Below, piece after piece: positions 1-7,231 of a DNA stretch of 17,198 bases. The stretch comes from an uncultured Mesocricetibacter sp. Lineage in GTDB: Bacteria; Pseudomonadota; Gammaproteobacteria; Enterobacterales; Pasteurellaceae. The first letter of the stretch is position 1, and each line of letters begins with the position of its first letter. The position numbers and the translations under genes were made by a program. The DNA is taken from positions 1 through 17,198 of the forward strand of contig CAJPST010000020.1 in the NCBI GenBank assembly GCA_905373425.1, written 5' to 3'. The notes below the pieces were generated by a model. It ran no database searches. It was not told the DNA's origin and saw only the letters and a list, made by a program, of their open reading frames with translations.

Positions 1-1
1 G

Positions 2-238
2 GTGGAAAGCCCAACCGGCGCCCGCTTTGAGCTACACGGAACGCAAAAAGGCAAAATGATTACCCTAACAGGGATTGAAATTCCGGCACACGGGCAAACG
101 CAATTAAAACGTAGCGGCTTGCATATTATGGTGTTTGATATCAGTAAGAGTCTGATTAACGGTGATCACCTGCCGTTGATTCTATATTTTGACAACGGCG
201 AAATTCTGCATACACAAGCCAAAGTTGTCGCTTATTAA
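2..238 (+). CDS. PCuAC-family periplasmic copper-binding protein, 3' part
   Basis: The reading frame is open from the window edge, so only the C-terminal 78 residues are visible and the true start lies upstream. The sequence fits the C-terminal half of the PCu(A)C (DUF461) copper chaperone fold. It has Met19 followed, after 21 residues, by H-x-M (His41-Ile-Met43), which matches the second half of the family copper-binding pattern M-x21-H-x-M. Family members sit in the periplasm and pass Cu(I) to the Cu centres of respiratory oxidases or take part in copper handling. The first half of the motif and the signal peptide cannot be checked here. The gene ends 26 bases before the convergent acetyltransferase gene. 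The family assignment is fairly sure; the partner is not known. Confidence 0.8.
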   Translation: MESPTGARFELHGTQKGKMITLTGIEIPAHGQTQLKRSGLHIMVFDISKSLINGDHLPLILYFDNGEILHTQAKVVAY

Positions 239-264
239 CCGACAACATCAAGAAAGGAAAATTA

Positions 265-690
265 TTAGGCTAAGGGTTTGGAAAAATAATTGTATTTATC
301 CTGCAATGTCCAGCCCGCCTTCTGCCAAAATTGCGTTGCCGCTTCGTTGGCTTTAAACGCTAATAATCGCCCTCGCGTAATTTTTTTCGCTTTCAGAATA
401 TTTTCCAAACGCTCTAATAACGCAGAACCGATGCCTTTTCCGCGATGCTCCTTCGCCACAGCTGCATGATAAATCGTTGCTCGTCTGCCGTCATAACCAC
501 ACATAATCACGCCCACCACCTTGTTGTCTACCAATGCGATATAATTCAGCCCCGGGTTGACTGCCAAGAAATGCCGAACTGCTTCAGAATTATCATCTAA
601 CGGATTTAAATCCATTCCTTCAATCGTATTCCATAAGGCATACACCTGATCGTAATAAAAAAAAGACATCTGCTTGATAACAAAAGACAT
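265..690 (-). CDS. GNAT-family N-acetyltransferase (YpeA-like)
   Basis: This 141-residue protein is a single GNAT domain. The acetyl-CoA binding loop is visible as R-G-K-G-I-G at residues 83-88, after the beta strand 'ATIYHAAVA', and the C-terminal part has the usual N-x-x-A-x-x-F-W-x-K-x-G-W pattern (about residues 114-127). The overall arrangement resembles the E. coli YpeA group; the substrate of such enzymes is mostly unknown and cannot be read from the sequence. The start at 690 is chosen because AGGAG lies six bases upstream. An inverted pair of uptake sequences lies between this gene and mnmA, so it is probably a separate transcription unit or partly insulated from mnmA. The family call is strong; the specific function is open. 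Confidence 0.85.
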   Translation of the reverse strand: MSFVIKQMSFFYYDQVYALWNTIEGMDLNPLDDNSEAVRHFLAVNPGLNYIALVDNKVVGVIMCGYDGRRATIYHAAVAKEHRGKGIGSALLERLENILKAKKITRGRLLAFKANEAATQFWQKAGWTLQDKYNYFSKPLA

Positions 691-700
691 AAATACTCCT

Positions 701-757
701 AAAGTGCGGTTATTTGTTATGGCGTTTTAAAACACCGATTTTTTAGACCGCACTTTA
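701..757. terminator. Inverted pair of uptake sequences forming a hairpin between mnmA and the GNAT gene
   Basis: AAGTGCGGT at 702-710 faces its complement ACCGCACTT at 747-755. With the flanking bases they make a stem of about 11 base pairs around a loop of about 35 bases. Paired uptake sequences of this kind often act as intrinsic terminators in Pasteurellaceae. On the minus strand the pair lies after mnmA and just before the acetyltransferase ribosome-binding site. The loop is long and no strong T-tract follows, so termination is inferred. Confidence 0.6.
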
Positions 758-835
758 AAGGATTAATTCGTTAAATCTTTCTGTTCTATCATGATTTGCC
801 CCCTATGCATAACACCCCTAACCGCTCAGTGAAAT

Positions 836-1990
836 TTACTTAATAGCACTCTCAATCACTCCACCGCCTAGACAAACTTCGTCTTGATAAAACACAGCGG
901 ACTGTCCCGGAGTAACGGCAATTTGTGGTTGGTCGAAATGTACTTCGATATTATCATCGTTCAGAGGGATAACTTCACAGGAGATATCCGTTTGGCGATA
1001 GCGGGTTTTCACCGTACAACGCAGAGGTGTACGAAGCGGTTTGCGATCGACCCAGTGTAGTTGACCGGCAATTAAACCTGTGGACAGCAAAGCAGAATTA
1101 TCCAGTCCCTGAGCAACAACTAACACGTTATTGATTAAGTCTTTTTCCACTACATACCAAGCGTTTTCCGCCATGCCTTTTACCCCGCCGATCCCTAGGC
1201 CTTTGCGCTGTCCGAGGGTGTGATACATCAAGCCTTGATGGCGGCCGATAACTTCTCCGGAAACAGTCTTAATATCGCCAGGTTGAGCAGGCAAATAGCG
1301 TGCCAGAAAATCTTTAAACTTCCGCTCACCGATAAAACAAATCCCTGTAGAATCTTTTTTCTTTGCTGTGATTAATCCCAAGTCCTCGGCAATAGCACGT
1401 ACAATCGGCTTTTCAATATCGCCGACCGGAAACAGGCTTTGTGCTACTTGGTCTTTACTTAGCGTGTAAAGAAAATAGCTTTGATCTTTATTATTATCCA
1501 ACCCACGCAATAGTTGTGATTGCCCATTTACATCACGACGGCGCACATAATGCCCCGTTGCAATATAATCCGCGCCTAGATCTTCCGCTGCATATTCCAA
1601 AAAGGCTTTAAATTTAATTTCTTTATTGCACAAAATGTCGGGATTCGGTGTACGCCCCGCTTTATATTCACTCAAAAAATGTTCAAATACATTGTCCCAG
1701 TATTCCGCCGCAAAATTGATTTTATGTAAGTGAATACCCAGTTTGTCACATACCGCTTGTGCATCTGCTAAGTCTGCCGCTGCCGTACAATAATCGGTGT
1801 CATCATCTTCTTCCCAGTTTTTCATAAACAGGCCTTCGACATGATAGCCTTGCTGTTGAAGAATAAACGCGGAAACGGAGGAATCTACCCCGCCAGACAT
1901 GCCGCAAATGACTTTTTTAGTGGCATTTTCGGCAAGTTGTTCTGCACTCAATGGTGCGAAATGTTGATTATAAGTATTTGAAATTAACAT
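836..1990 (-). CDS. mnmA: tRNA-specific 2-thiouridylase MnmA
   Basis: MnmA puts the sulfur on C2 of the wobble uridine U34 in the tRNAs for Lys, Glu and Gln, using ATP and persulfide sulfur delivered by the Tus relay. The PP-loop ATP-binding motif S-G-G-V-D-S-S is at residues 32-38. The two catalytic cysteines are Cys121 (in N-P-D-I-L-C-N-K) and Cys218 (in T-G-I-C-F-I-G), and the G-x-x-L-Y/M-x-x-T-x-G-Q-R-K-G segment of the central domain follows. The frame is open up to 2038, but the start at 1990 is preferred. It is preceded by GGGAG at good spacing, it gives a normal 384-residue protein, and the extra 16 residues look unlike the family and lack a ribosome-binding site. The gene lies 60 bases after the unknown exported-protein gene on the same strand and may be read with it. 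Confidence 0.95.
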   Translation of the reverse strand: MLISNTYNQHFAPLSAEQLAENATKKVICGMSGGVDSSVSAFILQQQGYHVEGLFMKNWEEDDDTDYCTAAADLADAQAVCDKLGIHLHKINFAAEYWDNVFEHFLSEYKAGRTPNPDILCNKEIKFKAFLEYAAEDLGADYIATGHYVRRRDVNGQSQLLRGLDNNKDQSYFLYTLSKDQVAQSLFPVGDIEKPIVRAIAEDLGLITAKKKDSTGICFIGERKFKDFLARYLPAQPGDIKTVSGEVIGRHQGLMYHTLGQRKGLGIGGVKGMAENAWYVVEKDLINNVLVVAQGLDNSALLSTGLIAGQLHWVDRKPLRTPLRCTVKTRYRQTDISCEVIPLNDDNIEVHFDQPQIAVTPGQSAVFYQDEVCLGGGVIESAIK

Positions 1991-2050
1991 AAGTCTCCCG
2001 TAACTTCGGTTAAGGCGAAGCACATTGGTTGTTGACAAATAATAGCTACT

Positions 2051-2596
2051 TTATTGCTGAATAATTGATGTATCTTCTTTTAAAATATAAGAAGGCTCAT
2101 CATTAAAAGAAATTTTATAAAACGTTTTCCCCGATTTTCCTACAATCTCCTTGAAAGTTTGACAAGGAGCATCGGTTGCTTTTAATGTAAATAAAGTCGG
2201 TATATTTTCAATTTCAGCCTCTGTTTTACTCAATACCGATTTACTATAAATAGGCGTATCTTTTTGGATAAGCACATCAGGATAAGAATTAGAGGTATCG
2301 GGTTCCTCATCATCAAAAATACCTTTTTCAAGCACTAACGATTTTTTATCACCTAATTTTATTTTATCCTGTTCAGCAATATAAATTGAGCCTGTTCCAT
2401 AACGAATCTCGGTAGCAGAAAACATCGGCATTGTATTTAACCATGCTCCCGCTTTTACAAGAATAACCGGTTTATTAAATTCAGAATCTGTATATAAATC
2501 AAGATCCGCATTTACCTTTGCAGGATAATATCCTGCAAAGGTAAAAGATGAAACCGTCAATAAAATTAATGTATAAACAAATTTTAATAATTTCAT
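2051..2596 (-). CDS. Small exported protein of unknown function, downstream of nqrM
   Basis: I do not recognise the family. The 181-residue product has a clear Sec signal peptide: Lys near the N-terminus, a hydrophobic stretch of about 15 residues and a likely cut after 'TFA' near residue 22. The mature protein of about 159 residues is acidic and soluble-looking, with one cysteine near residue 145 and no membrane segment. The first third ('DLDLYTDSEFNKPVILVKAG') is reminiscent of bacterial SH3-like domains, but this is a weak impression. A TTG precedes the ATG at 2596; the ATG start is preferred. The gene begins four bases after the nqrM stop, so it is probably translated from the nqr-apbE-nqrM message. 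It looks more AT-rich than its neighbours and has no uptake sequence, which might mean a recent or lineage-specific origin. A role in Nqr maturation is suggested only by position. Confidence 0.75.
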   Translation of the reverse strand: MKLLKFVYTLILLTVSSFTFAGYYPAKVNADLDLYTDSEFNKPVILVKAGAWLNTMPMFSATEIRYGTGSIYIAEQDKIKLGDKKSLVLEKGIFDDEEPDTSNSYPDVLIQKDTPIYSKSVLSKTEAEIENIPTLFTLKATDAPCQTFKEIVGKSGKTFYKISFNDEPSYILKEDTSIIQQ

Positions 2597-2600
2597 CAAT

Positions 2601-2846
2601 TTATTTCACTTCATAAAATTGTGGCTGTTTATTAAAGCGTTCCAGTTCGGATGCGTCCACTTCGCCTTTTTCTACTTTATTTTTTAAATTATCGCAGGGC
2701 TCATCACAATCACAGACTTTTTTCATGCCTAATGCTGAAATACCACCACAACTACCGGCGATGGATTTGCGCTTGATGATATATCCTAACGACATACCGA
2801 AAATCACCAGTAAGAAAATGCCGAATGTTGCCAGAAAAAGTTTCAT
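2601..2846 (-). CDS. nqrM: Na+-NQR maturation protein NqrM
   Basis: NqrM (DUF539) is a small membrane protein needed to build active Na+-NQR; in Vibrio it is thought to help deliver iron to the cysteine-ligated centre between NqrD and NqrE. The 81-residue product has one N-terminal membrane segment (about residues 3-24), followed by a cytoplasmic or periplasmic tail with four conserved cysteines at 33, 45, 47 and 51 (G-S-C-G-G, and C-D-C-x-x-x-C). The ATG at 2846 is preferred to the GTG at 2852 because AAGGAG lies five bases before the ATG, while it would touch the GTG directly. The start lies two bases after the apbE stop, so the two are almost certainly co-translated. Position after apbE is the usual arrangement of this family. 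Confidence 0.93.
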   Translation of the reverse strand: MKLFLATFGIFLLVIFGMSLGYIIKRKSIAGSCGGISALGMKKVCDCDEPCDNLKNKVEKGEVDASELERFNKQPQFYEVK

Positions 2847-2848
2847 AA

Positions 2849-3898
2849 TCACTCCTTAGTTGAATTTAATAATTTCGCAAAAGCGGAAGACATTTTTGCC
2901 TCAAAGCCTTTTTCCGTTTTAATAATCAGGTAAACCGCTAAATTTTGCTGCTCTGCCAATTGTAGTGCACGCTCTTCACCTAAAACAAACATGCCGGTAG
3001 ATAATCCGTCTGCGCTCATTGAGGAAGGAGCAAGAACCGTAATTGAAGCTAAACGATGTTGAATCGGATAGCCCGTTTGCGGGTCGATTTCGTGGGAAAA
3101 GCGCGTGCCATTTTCTTCAAAATAATTGCGGTAATCGCCTGATGTTGCCATCGCCAAGTCTTTTAAACCAATAACCTGCTCCACCGCACGGGAACCATCA
3201 AGAGTTGGTTTTTCAATAGCAATCTGCCACGGTTTGCCTTCAATATTGTTGCCTTTGACACGAATTTCACCACCAATCTCCACCATATAATTTTGTACAC
3301 CGATACTTTGCAAATGAGTAGCGACTTGATCCACACCGAAGCCTTTCGCAATGGATGACAAATCCACATAAAGCTGCGGAACTAATTTTTCTAGCTGAAA
3401 ACCGACCGCACTTTGAGTCAGTTTCAGCTTGTTAATTCCCACCCACATTTGACGTTCCGCGATTTGTTCTGCTGTTGGCTGCTTATCGGCACGTTTTTCA
3501 GGGCCGAATCCCCATAAGTTAACAACTGGTCCGACAGTGATATCTAGTGCACCTTCCGTCAATTGGTTCAAACGAATGGCTTCTTGGATTACGGTGCCTA
3601 AATCCGCTGAAATCTCAACAGGCTTGTTAATTTCACGGCTTTGATTAAAACGGCTCAATTCCGAATTCGGATCATAAGTAGACATTTTGGCATTCACGTC
3701 TTTTAAAATCACTTCGATTTGCTCGTGCGCCTGTTCTGCATTTTGTTGTAAGTTACCGCTATCAATATATTTGATGTGATAACTCGTCCCCATAGTTTTT
3801 CCACTCAGACTGATAATTTCAGGATCTTTTTGGCAAGCGGTAAGGAAAAAACTAATTATTAATGTCAGTAGCCAAGTTTTAATATACTTCTGTTTCAT
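2849..3898 (-). CDS. apbE: FAD:protein FMN transferase ApbE (lipoprotein)
   Basis: ApbE moves the FMN part of FAD onto a threonine of target proteins; here the targets are NqrB and NqrC encoded upstream. The 349-residue product begins with a lipoprotein signal peptide whose lipobox L-T-A-C places the modified cysteine at residue 22, so it is anchored on the periplasmic side. Family motifs follow in order: G-x-T-M-G-T-S-Y after residue 32, M-S-T-Y-D-P-N-S-E-L-S-R-F-N near 73-86, D-L-S-S-I-A-K-G-F near 179-187, E-I-G-G-E-I-R near 207-213, A-T-S-G-D-Y-R-N and H-x-I-D-P-x-T-G-Y-P. The last part carries the Mg2+-binding segment S-A-D-G-L-S-T. There is no strong ribosome-binding site; a one-mismatch uptake sequence (GAGTGCGGT) lies just before the start codon. 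The gap to nqrF is about 96 bases and holds a hairpin. Confidence 0.95.
   Translation of the reverse strand: MKQKYIKTWLLTLIISFFLTACQKDPEIISLSGKTMGTSYHIKYIDSGNLQQNAEQAHEQIEVILKDVNAKMSTYDPNSELSRFNQSREINKPVEISADLGTVIQEAIRLNQLTEGALDITVGPVVNLWGFGPEKRADKQPTAEQIAERQMWVGINKLKLTQSAVGFQLEKLVPQLYVDLSSIAKGFGVDQVATHLQSIGVQNYMVEIGGEIRVKGNNIEGKPWQIAIEKPTLDGSRAVEQVIGLKDLAMATSGDYRNYFEENGTRFSHEIDPQTGYPIQHRLASITVLAPSSMSADGLSTGMFVLGEERALQLAEQQNLAVYLIIKTEKGFEAKMSSAFAKLLNSTKE
3405..3413 (-). repeat. DNA uptake sequence core inside apbE
   Basis: Exact ACCGCACTT, the complement of the H. influenzae-type uptake core, within the apbE coding region. Single intragenic copy. Confidence 0.9.
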
Positions 3899-3950
3899 AA
3901 GAGTGCGGTCGATTTTTTGTGAGTTTTTTAATATTTCTATAAATAGTTAA

Positions 3951-3976
3951 AGCGGTCAGAAAACTGACCGCTCTTT
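3951..3976. terminator. Hairpin between nqrF and apbE
   Basis: AGCGGTCAG (3951-3959) and CTGACCGCT (3964-3972) form a perfect nine-base-pair stem with an AAAA loop. On the plus strand it is followed by a run of six T (3974-3979). On the minus strand, in which nqrF and apbE are read, the stem is followed by TTTAACTATTT, a broken T-tract. It could therefore act as a partial terminator that lowers apbE-nqrM expression relative to nqrABCDEF, or as an mRNA-stabilising 3' end for the nqr message. No apbE promoter is evident in the remaining gap. Confidence 0.65.
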
Positions 3977-3994
3977 TTTGATGCAAATTAGGGA

Positions 3995-5218
3995 TTAACC
4001 ACCGAAATCATCTAACAAGATGTTTTCGTCTTCAACGCCTAAGTCTTTTAACATCTTGATGACCGAGGCATTCATAATCGGTGGTCCACACATATAGTAT
4101 TCACAATCTTCAGGCGCTTCGTGATCTTTCAGATAATTTTCATAAAGCACGTTGTGAATAAAGCCTGTGTAACCATCCCAGTTATCATCAGGTAGCGGAT
4201 CGGAAAGTGCCACATACCATTTGAAGTTCGGGTTCTCCGCCTGTAGCATATCGAAATCTTCTACATAGAACATTTCGCGTTTGGAACGCGCACCATACCA
4301 GAAAGTCATTTTACGTTTAGAGTGTAAGCGTTTTAATTGGTCAAAGATATGGGAACGCATTGGTGCCATACCCGCACCACCACCGATAAATACCATCTCT
4401 GCATCAGTTTCTTTAGCAAAGAATTCCCCAAACGGACCAGAAATAGTAACTTTATCACCCGGTTTTAATGACCAGATATAAGATGACATTTGTCCCGGAG
4501 GAGCATCAGGCATACGCGGAGGAGGCGTTGCAATACGCACGTTCAGCATGATAATGCCTTTCTCTTCCGGGTAAGACGCCATGGAATACGCACGAATAAT
4601 ATGTTCGTCAACCTTGGATACATAGCGCCATAAGTCGAATTTATCCCAATCTTCGTGATATTCTTTCGGCACATCAAAATCTTTATAATAAACCGTATGC
4701 GGATCCGCTTCGATTTGAATATACCCACCCGCACGGAATGGCACTTCTTCCCCTTCCGGAATTGCCAGTTTTAACTCTTTGATAAAAGTTGCTTTATTAT
4801 CGTTAGAAATAACTGTACATTCCCATTTTTTCACACCGAACACTTCTTCAGGTAATTCGATTTTCATGCTGTTCTTAACGTTAACTTGACAAGACAGACG
4901 ATAACCTTCTTTTGCTTCACGCTTAGAAATATGAGAAAGCTCGGTTGGTAGAATATCTCCACCGCCTTCAGTGACTTTTACAATACATTGACCACAAGAG
5001 CCACCGCCGCCGCAAGCTGAAGAAACAAAGATGCCTTGGCTGGCAAGTGCACCGAGTAATTTACCACCTGCCGGCAAGCTAATTGCTTTGTTGGGATCAT
5101 TATTAATTTCAATGGTAATGTCACCGGAATTTACCAGTTTTGACTTAGCAAACAAGATAATGGCCGCTAATGCCAAAACGATTACGGTGAACATTGCAAT
5201 ACCTAGTGTAATTTCCAT
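3995..5218 (-). CDS. nqrF: Na+-translocating NADH:quinone oxidoreductase subunit F
   Basis: NqrF is the electron entry subunit: it oxidises NADH on the cytoplasmic face through FAD and passes electrons to a 2Fe-2S cluster. The 407-residue protein has one N-terminal membrane helix (about residues 4-24). A ferredoxin domain follows with cluster ligands Cys69, Cys75, Cys78 and Cys110 (C-G-G-G-G-S-C-G-Q-C, and L-S-C-Q-V). The ferredoxin reductase part has the FAD motif R-A-Y-S-M-A-S at 209-215, the nucleotide motif G-G-G-A-G-M-A-P near 279-286, and the C-terminal Y-Y-M-C-G-P-P at 374-380. All expected elements are present and the length is normal. The start lies 13 bases after the nqrE stop, with GGGGGA as ribosome-binding site. 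It is the last structural gene of the operon. Confidence 0.98.
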   Translation of the reverse strand: MEITLGIAMFTVIVLALAAIILFAKSKLVNSGDITIEINNDPNKAISLPAGGKLLGALASQGIFVSSACGGGGSCGQCIVKVTEGGGDILPTELSHISKREAKEGYRLSCQVNVKNSMKIELPEEVFGVKKWECTVISNDNKATFIKELKLAIPEGEEVPFRAGGYIQIEADPHTVYYKDFDVPKEYHEDWDKFDLWRYVSKVDEHIIRAYSMASYPEEKGIIMLNVRIATPPPRMPDAPPGQMSSYIWSLKPGDKVTISGPFGEFFAKETDAEMVFIGGGAGMAPMRSHIFDQLKRLHSKRKMTFWYGARSKREMFYVEDFDMLQAENPNFKWYVALSDPLPDDNWDGYTGFIHNVLYENYLKDHEAPEDCEYYMCGPPIMNASVIKMLKDLGVEDENILLDDFGG

Positions 5219-5231
5219 TTAAGTATCCCCC

Positions 5232-5828
5232 TTACAACTGAATGCCTGAAAATGACATAAAACCTAGTGCCATTAAACCGACGGTGATGAATGTGATACC
5301 TAATCCGCGTAAACCTGCCGGCACATCGGCATATTTCATTTTTTCGGTAACACCGGCAAGTGCAACAATTGCAAGCATCCAACCTGTACCGGCACCAACA
5401 CCGTAAACAAGAGATTCTGCGAAATTGTAGTCACGCTGTACCATGAACGATACACCACCAAAAATTGCGCAGTTTACAGTAATCAATGGCAGGAAAATAC
5501 CTAATGCGTTATAAAGTGCGGGGAAATATTTATCCAACACCATTTCAAGAATTTGAACTAACGCAGCAATAACACCGATGAAAGTGATAAAGTTTAAGAA
5601 GGTTAAATCAACCCCTTCAACCAGTGCACCATCTTTCAAGATTAATGAATAAACCAGCTGGTTTGCCGGCACGGCAATGCCTAATACAACAATTACGGCG
5701 ATTCCTAAACCAAAAGCGGTGGATACTTTCTTTGATACCGCAAGGAAGGTACACATCCCTAGGAAGAAAGAAAGCGCCATATTCTCAATGAATACCGACT
5801 TTACAAATAGACTGATATAATGTTCCAT
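5232..5828 (-). CDS. nqrE: Na+-translocating NADH:quinone oxidoreductase subunit E
   Basis: NqrE is a small integral membrane subunit of about six helices that pairs with NqrD in an inverted topology. The 198-residue protein has the two half-membrane motifs with cysteines Cys26 (F-L-G-M-C-T-F) and Cys120 (L-I-T-V-N-C-A-I-F-G). Together with the two NqrD cysteines these are the ligands of the intramembrane iron or 2Fe-2S centre known from Vibrio cholerae Na+-NQR. The start at 5828 is supported by AGGTGGAG upstream and lies three bases after the nqrD stop. A near-match to the uptake core (one mismatch) is at 5513-5521. Confidence 0.98.
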   Translation of the reverse strand: MEHYISLFVKSVFIENMALSFFLGMCTFLAVSKKVSTAFGLGIAVIVVLGIAVPANQLVYSLILKDGALVEGVDLTFLNFITFIGVIAALVQILEMVLDKYFPALYNALGIFLPLITVNCAIFGGVSFMVQRDYNFAESLVYGVGAGTGWMLAIVALAGVTEKMKYADVPAGLRGLGITFITVGLMALGFMSFSGIQL

Positions 5829-5831
5829 GGA

Positions 5832-6452
5832 CTATTTCTCCACCTGTTCTGGTTTCCAGGTTCTGATTCCCCAAATAATGAAACCGATAATAAAGAATGC
5901 GCTCGGGGCAAGTAAGAACAAACCATTTGTTTGATACCAACCACCGTCATTAATTGTTTGGAACACGGTCATACCAAATAATTTACCGGATCCGATTAGC
6001 TCGCGAATAAATGCCACAGTAACCAGAATAGCGCCATAACCTAAACCGTTTCCAATACCGTCTACAAAACTTTCAGCCGGAGGAGATTTCATCGCAAAAG
6101 CTTCGGCACGCCCCATTACAATACAGTTAGTAATGATCAACCCAACGAATACGGAAAGCTGTTTGGACAAACCATAAGCATAAGCACGTAAAATTTGGTC
6201 AACCAAAATAACTAATGACGCAATAATAGCCATTTGTACGATAATACGAACACTATTAGGGATAGTATTACGAATTAACGAAATAAATAAGTTTGAGAAT
6301 GCCGTTACGAATGTTACAGCAATCGTCATTACTACTGCAGTTTCTAATTTAGTTGTTACCGCCAAAGCAGAACAAATACCCAGAATCTGTAGTGCAATAG
6401 GGTTGTTATCGACAATTGGGGATAACAACAATTTTTTCAGATTAGCATTCAT
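5832..6452 (-). CDS. nqrD: Na+-translocating NADH:quinone oxidoreductase subunit D
   Basis: NqrD is the partner of NqrE in the membrane core of Na+-NQR. The 206-residue protein has about six hydrophobic helices and the paired cysteines Cys27 (I-L-G-I-C-S-A-L) and Cys110 (L-I-I-T-N-C-I-V-M-G), positioned like those that hold the intramembrane iron centre in the family. The highly conserved G-R-A-E-A-F-A and D-G-I-G-N-G-L-G-Y segments are both visible. The ATG shares one base with the nqrC stop (TAATG), so translation of the two is coupled. Same family as RnfA/RnfE, but the operon context makes this Nqr. Confidence 0.98.
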   Translation of the reverse strand: MNANLKKLLLSPIVDNNPIALQILGICSALAVTTKLETAVVMTIAVTFVTAFSNLFISLIRNTIPNSVRIIVQMAIIASLVILVDQILRAYAYGLSKQLSVFVGLIITNCIVMGRAEAFAMKSPPAESFVDGIGNGLGYGAILVTVAFIRELIGSGKLFGMTVFQTINDGGWYQTNGLFLLAPSAFFIIGFIIWGIRTWKPEQVEK

Positions 6453-7231
6453 TAGTTAGCCCCCGCTTTTAATTTTGCCAAATACGGACCAAAACCTTTT
6501 TGACCTAACCAGAATTTAAAAGAATTATCTACGCCATTACTGGTTAAAGTTGAACCGGAAATGGCATCAATACCGTGTTCCGCACTTGCCGCCGCTGCGC
6601 CTTTACCAACATGTAATGCCGGTTGACCGGCTTCATTCAACAATTTTTTACCGACAAATTGTGCCTGCCAGCGTGGATTCTCGATCTCACCACCCAATCC
6701 CGGAGTTTCACCGTGCTCGTAATAAGTGATACCGTTGACTGTATTGCCGTCCGGTTTTACTGAGATAAAACCATACATAACTGACCACAAACCCTTACCG
6801 TAAACAGGTAATACGATTTGACCTACCTCACCATCGGCATTTTTCACCAAATATACTTCTGCAAGATTGGCTCGAGTACGGATACCCGCTTTATCATCTT
6901 CTGCTAAAAGTGCGGTGCTTTGAGACGGAGTTTTCACCGCCGTTTTAACATCAAAGTTAGCCGGACAATCGGTATAATTACCGGAGTCTAATTCTACACA
7001 ACGTGCTTCAATACTTTTTGCAAAAATCTCTTTGATTTGACTTGATTTAGTATCTGCCTTTAATAAACCGGCAACACTTAAAATGTTTCTTTGTTTATCA
7101 AGTTGCTTTTGTTCTTCTTGAGTTGGTTTTAGCAACACAGCTGAACCAGCTACGATAATTGAACAAGCCAAACTTAGCAGGACAATAACCGAAATTGTTC
7201 CACTGACACTATCTTTATTAAACTTAGCCAT
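6452..7231 (-). CDS. nqrC: Na+-translocating NADH:quinone oxidoreductase subunit C
   Basis: NqrC has one N-terminal membrane helix and a large periplasmic FMN domain; electrons reach its covalent FMN from the centre between NqrD and NqrE. The FMN attachment motif is D-A-I-S-G-S-T-L-T, with the modified threonine at residue 228 of the 259-residue product. Many family members have S-G-A-T; here the third position is Ser, a tolerated variant. The frame is open for 24 more codons upstream, but the start at 7231 (M-A-K-F-N-K) is preferred: it has GGAG eight bases upstream, matches the family N-terminus and overlaps the nqrB stop by eight bases, typical of translational coupling. An exact uptake core is at 6908-6916. 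ApbE, encoded downstream, is the expected FMN-attaching enzyme. Confidence 0.97.
   Translation of the reverse strand: MAKFNKDSVSGTISVIVLLSLACSIIVAGSAVLLKPTQEEQKQLDKQRNILSVAGLLKADTKSSQIKEIFAKSIEARCVELDSGNYTDCPANFDVKTAVKTPSQSTALLAEDDKAGIRTRANLAEVYLVKNADGEVGQIVLPVYGKGLWSVMYGFISVKPDGNTVNGITYYEHGETPGLGGEIENPRWQAQFVGKKLLNEAGQPALHVGKGAAAASAEHGIDAISGSTLTSNGVDNSFKFWLGQKGFGPYLAKLKAGAN
6908..6916 (+). repeat. DNA uptake sequence core inside nqrC
   Basis: Exact AAGTGCGGT within nqrC, antisense to the gene. Single copy. Confidence 0.9.

Noticed and set aside
1991..2038. N-terminal extension of MnmA by 16 residues
   Set aside because: The ATG at 1990 has GGGAG upstream and gives the normal protein; the upstream start has no ribosome-binding site.
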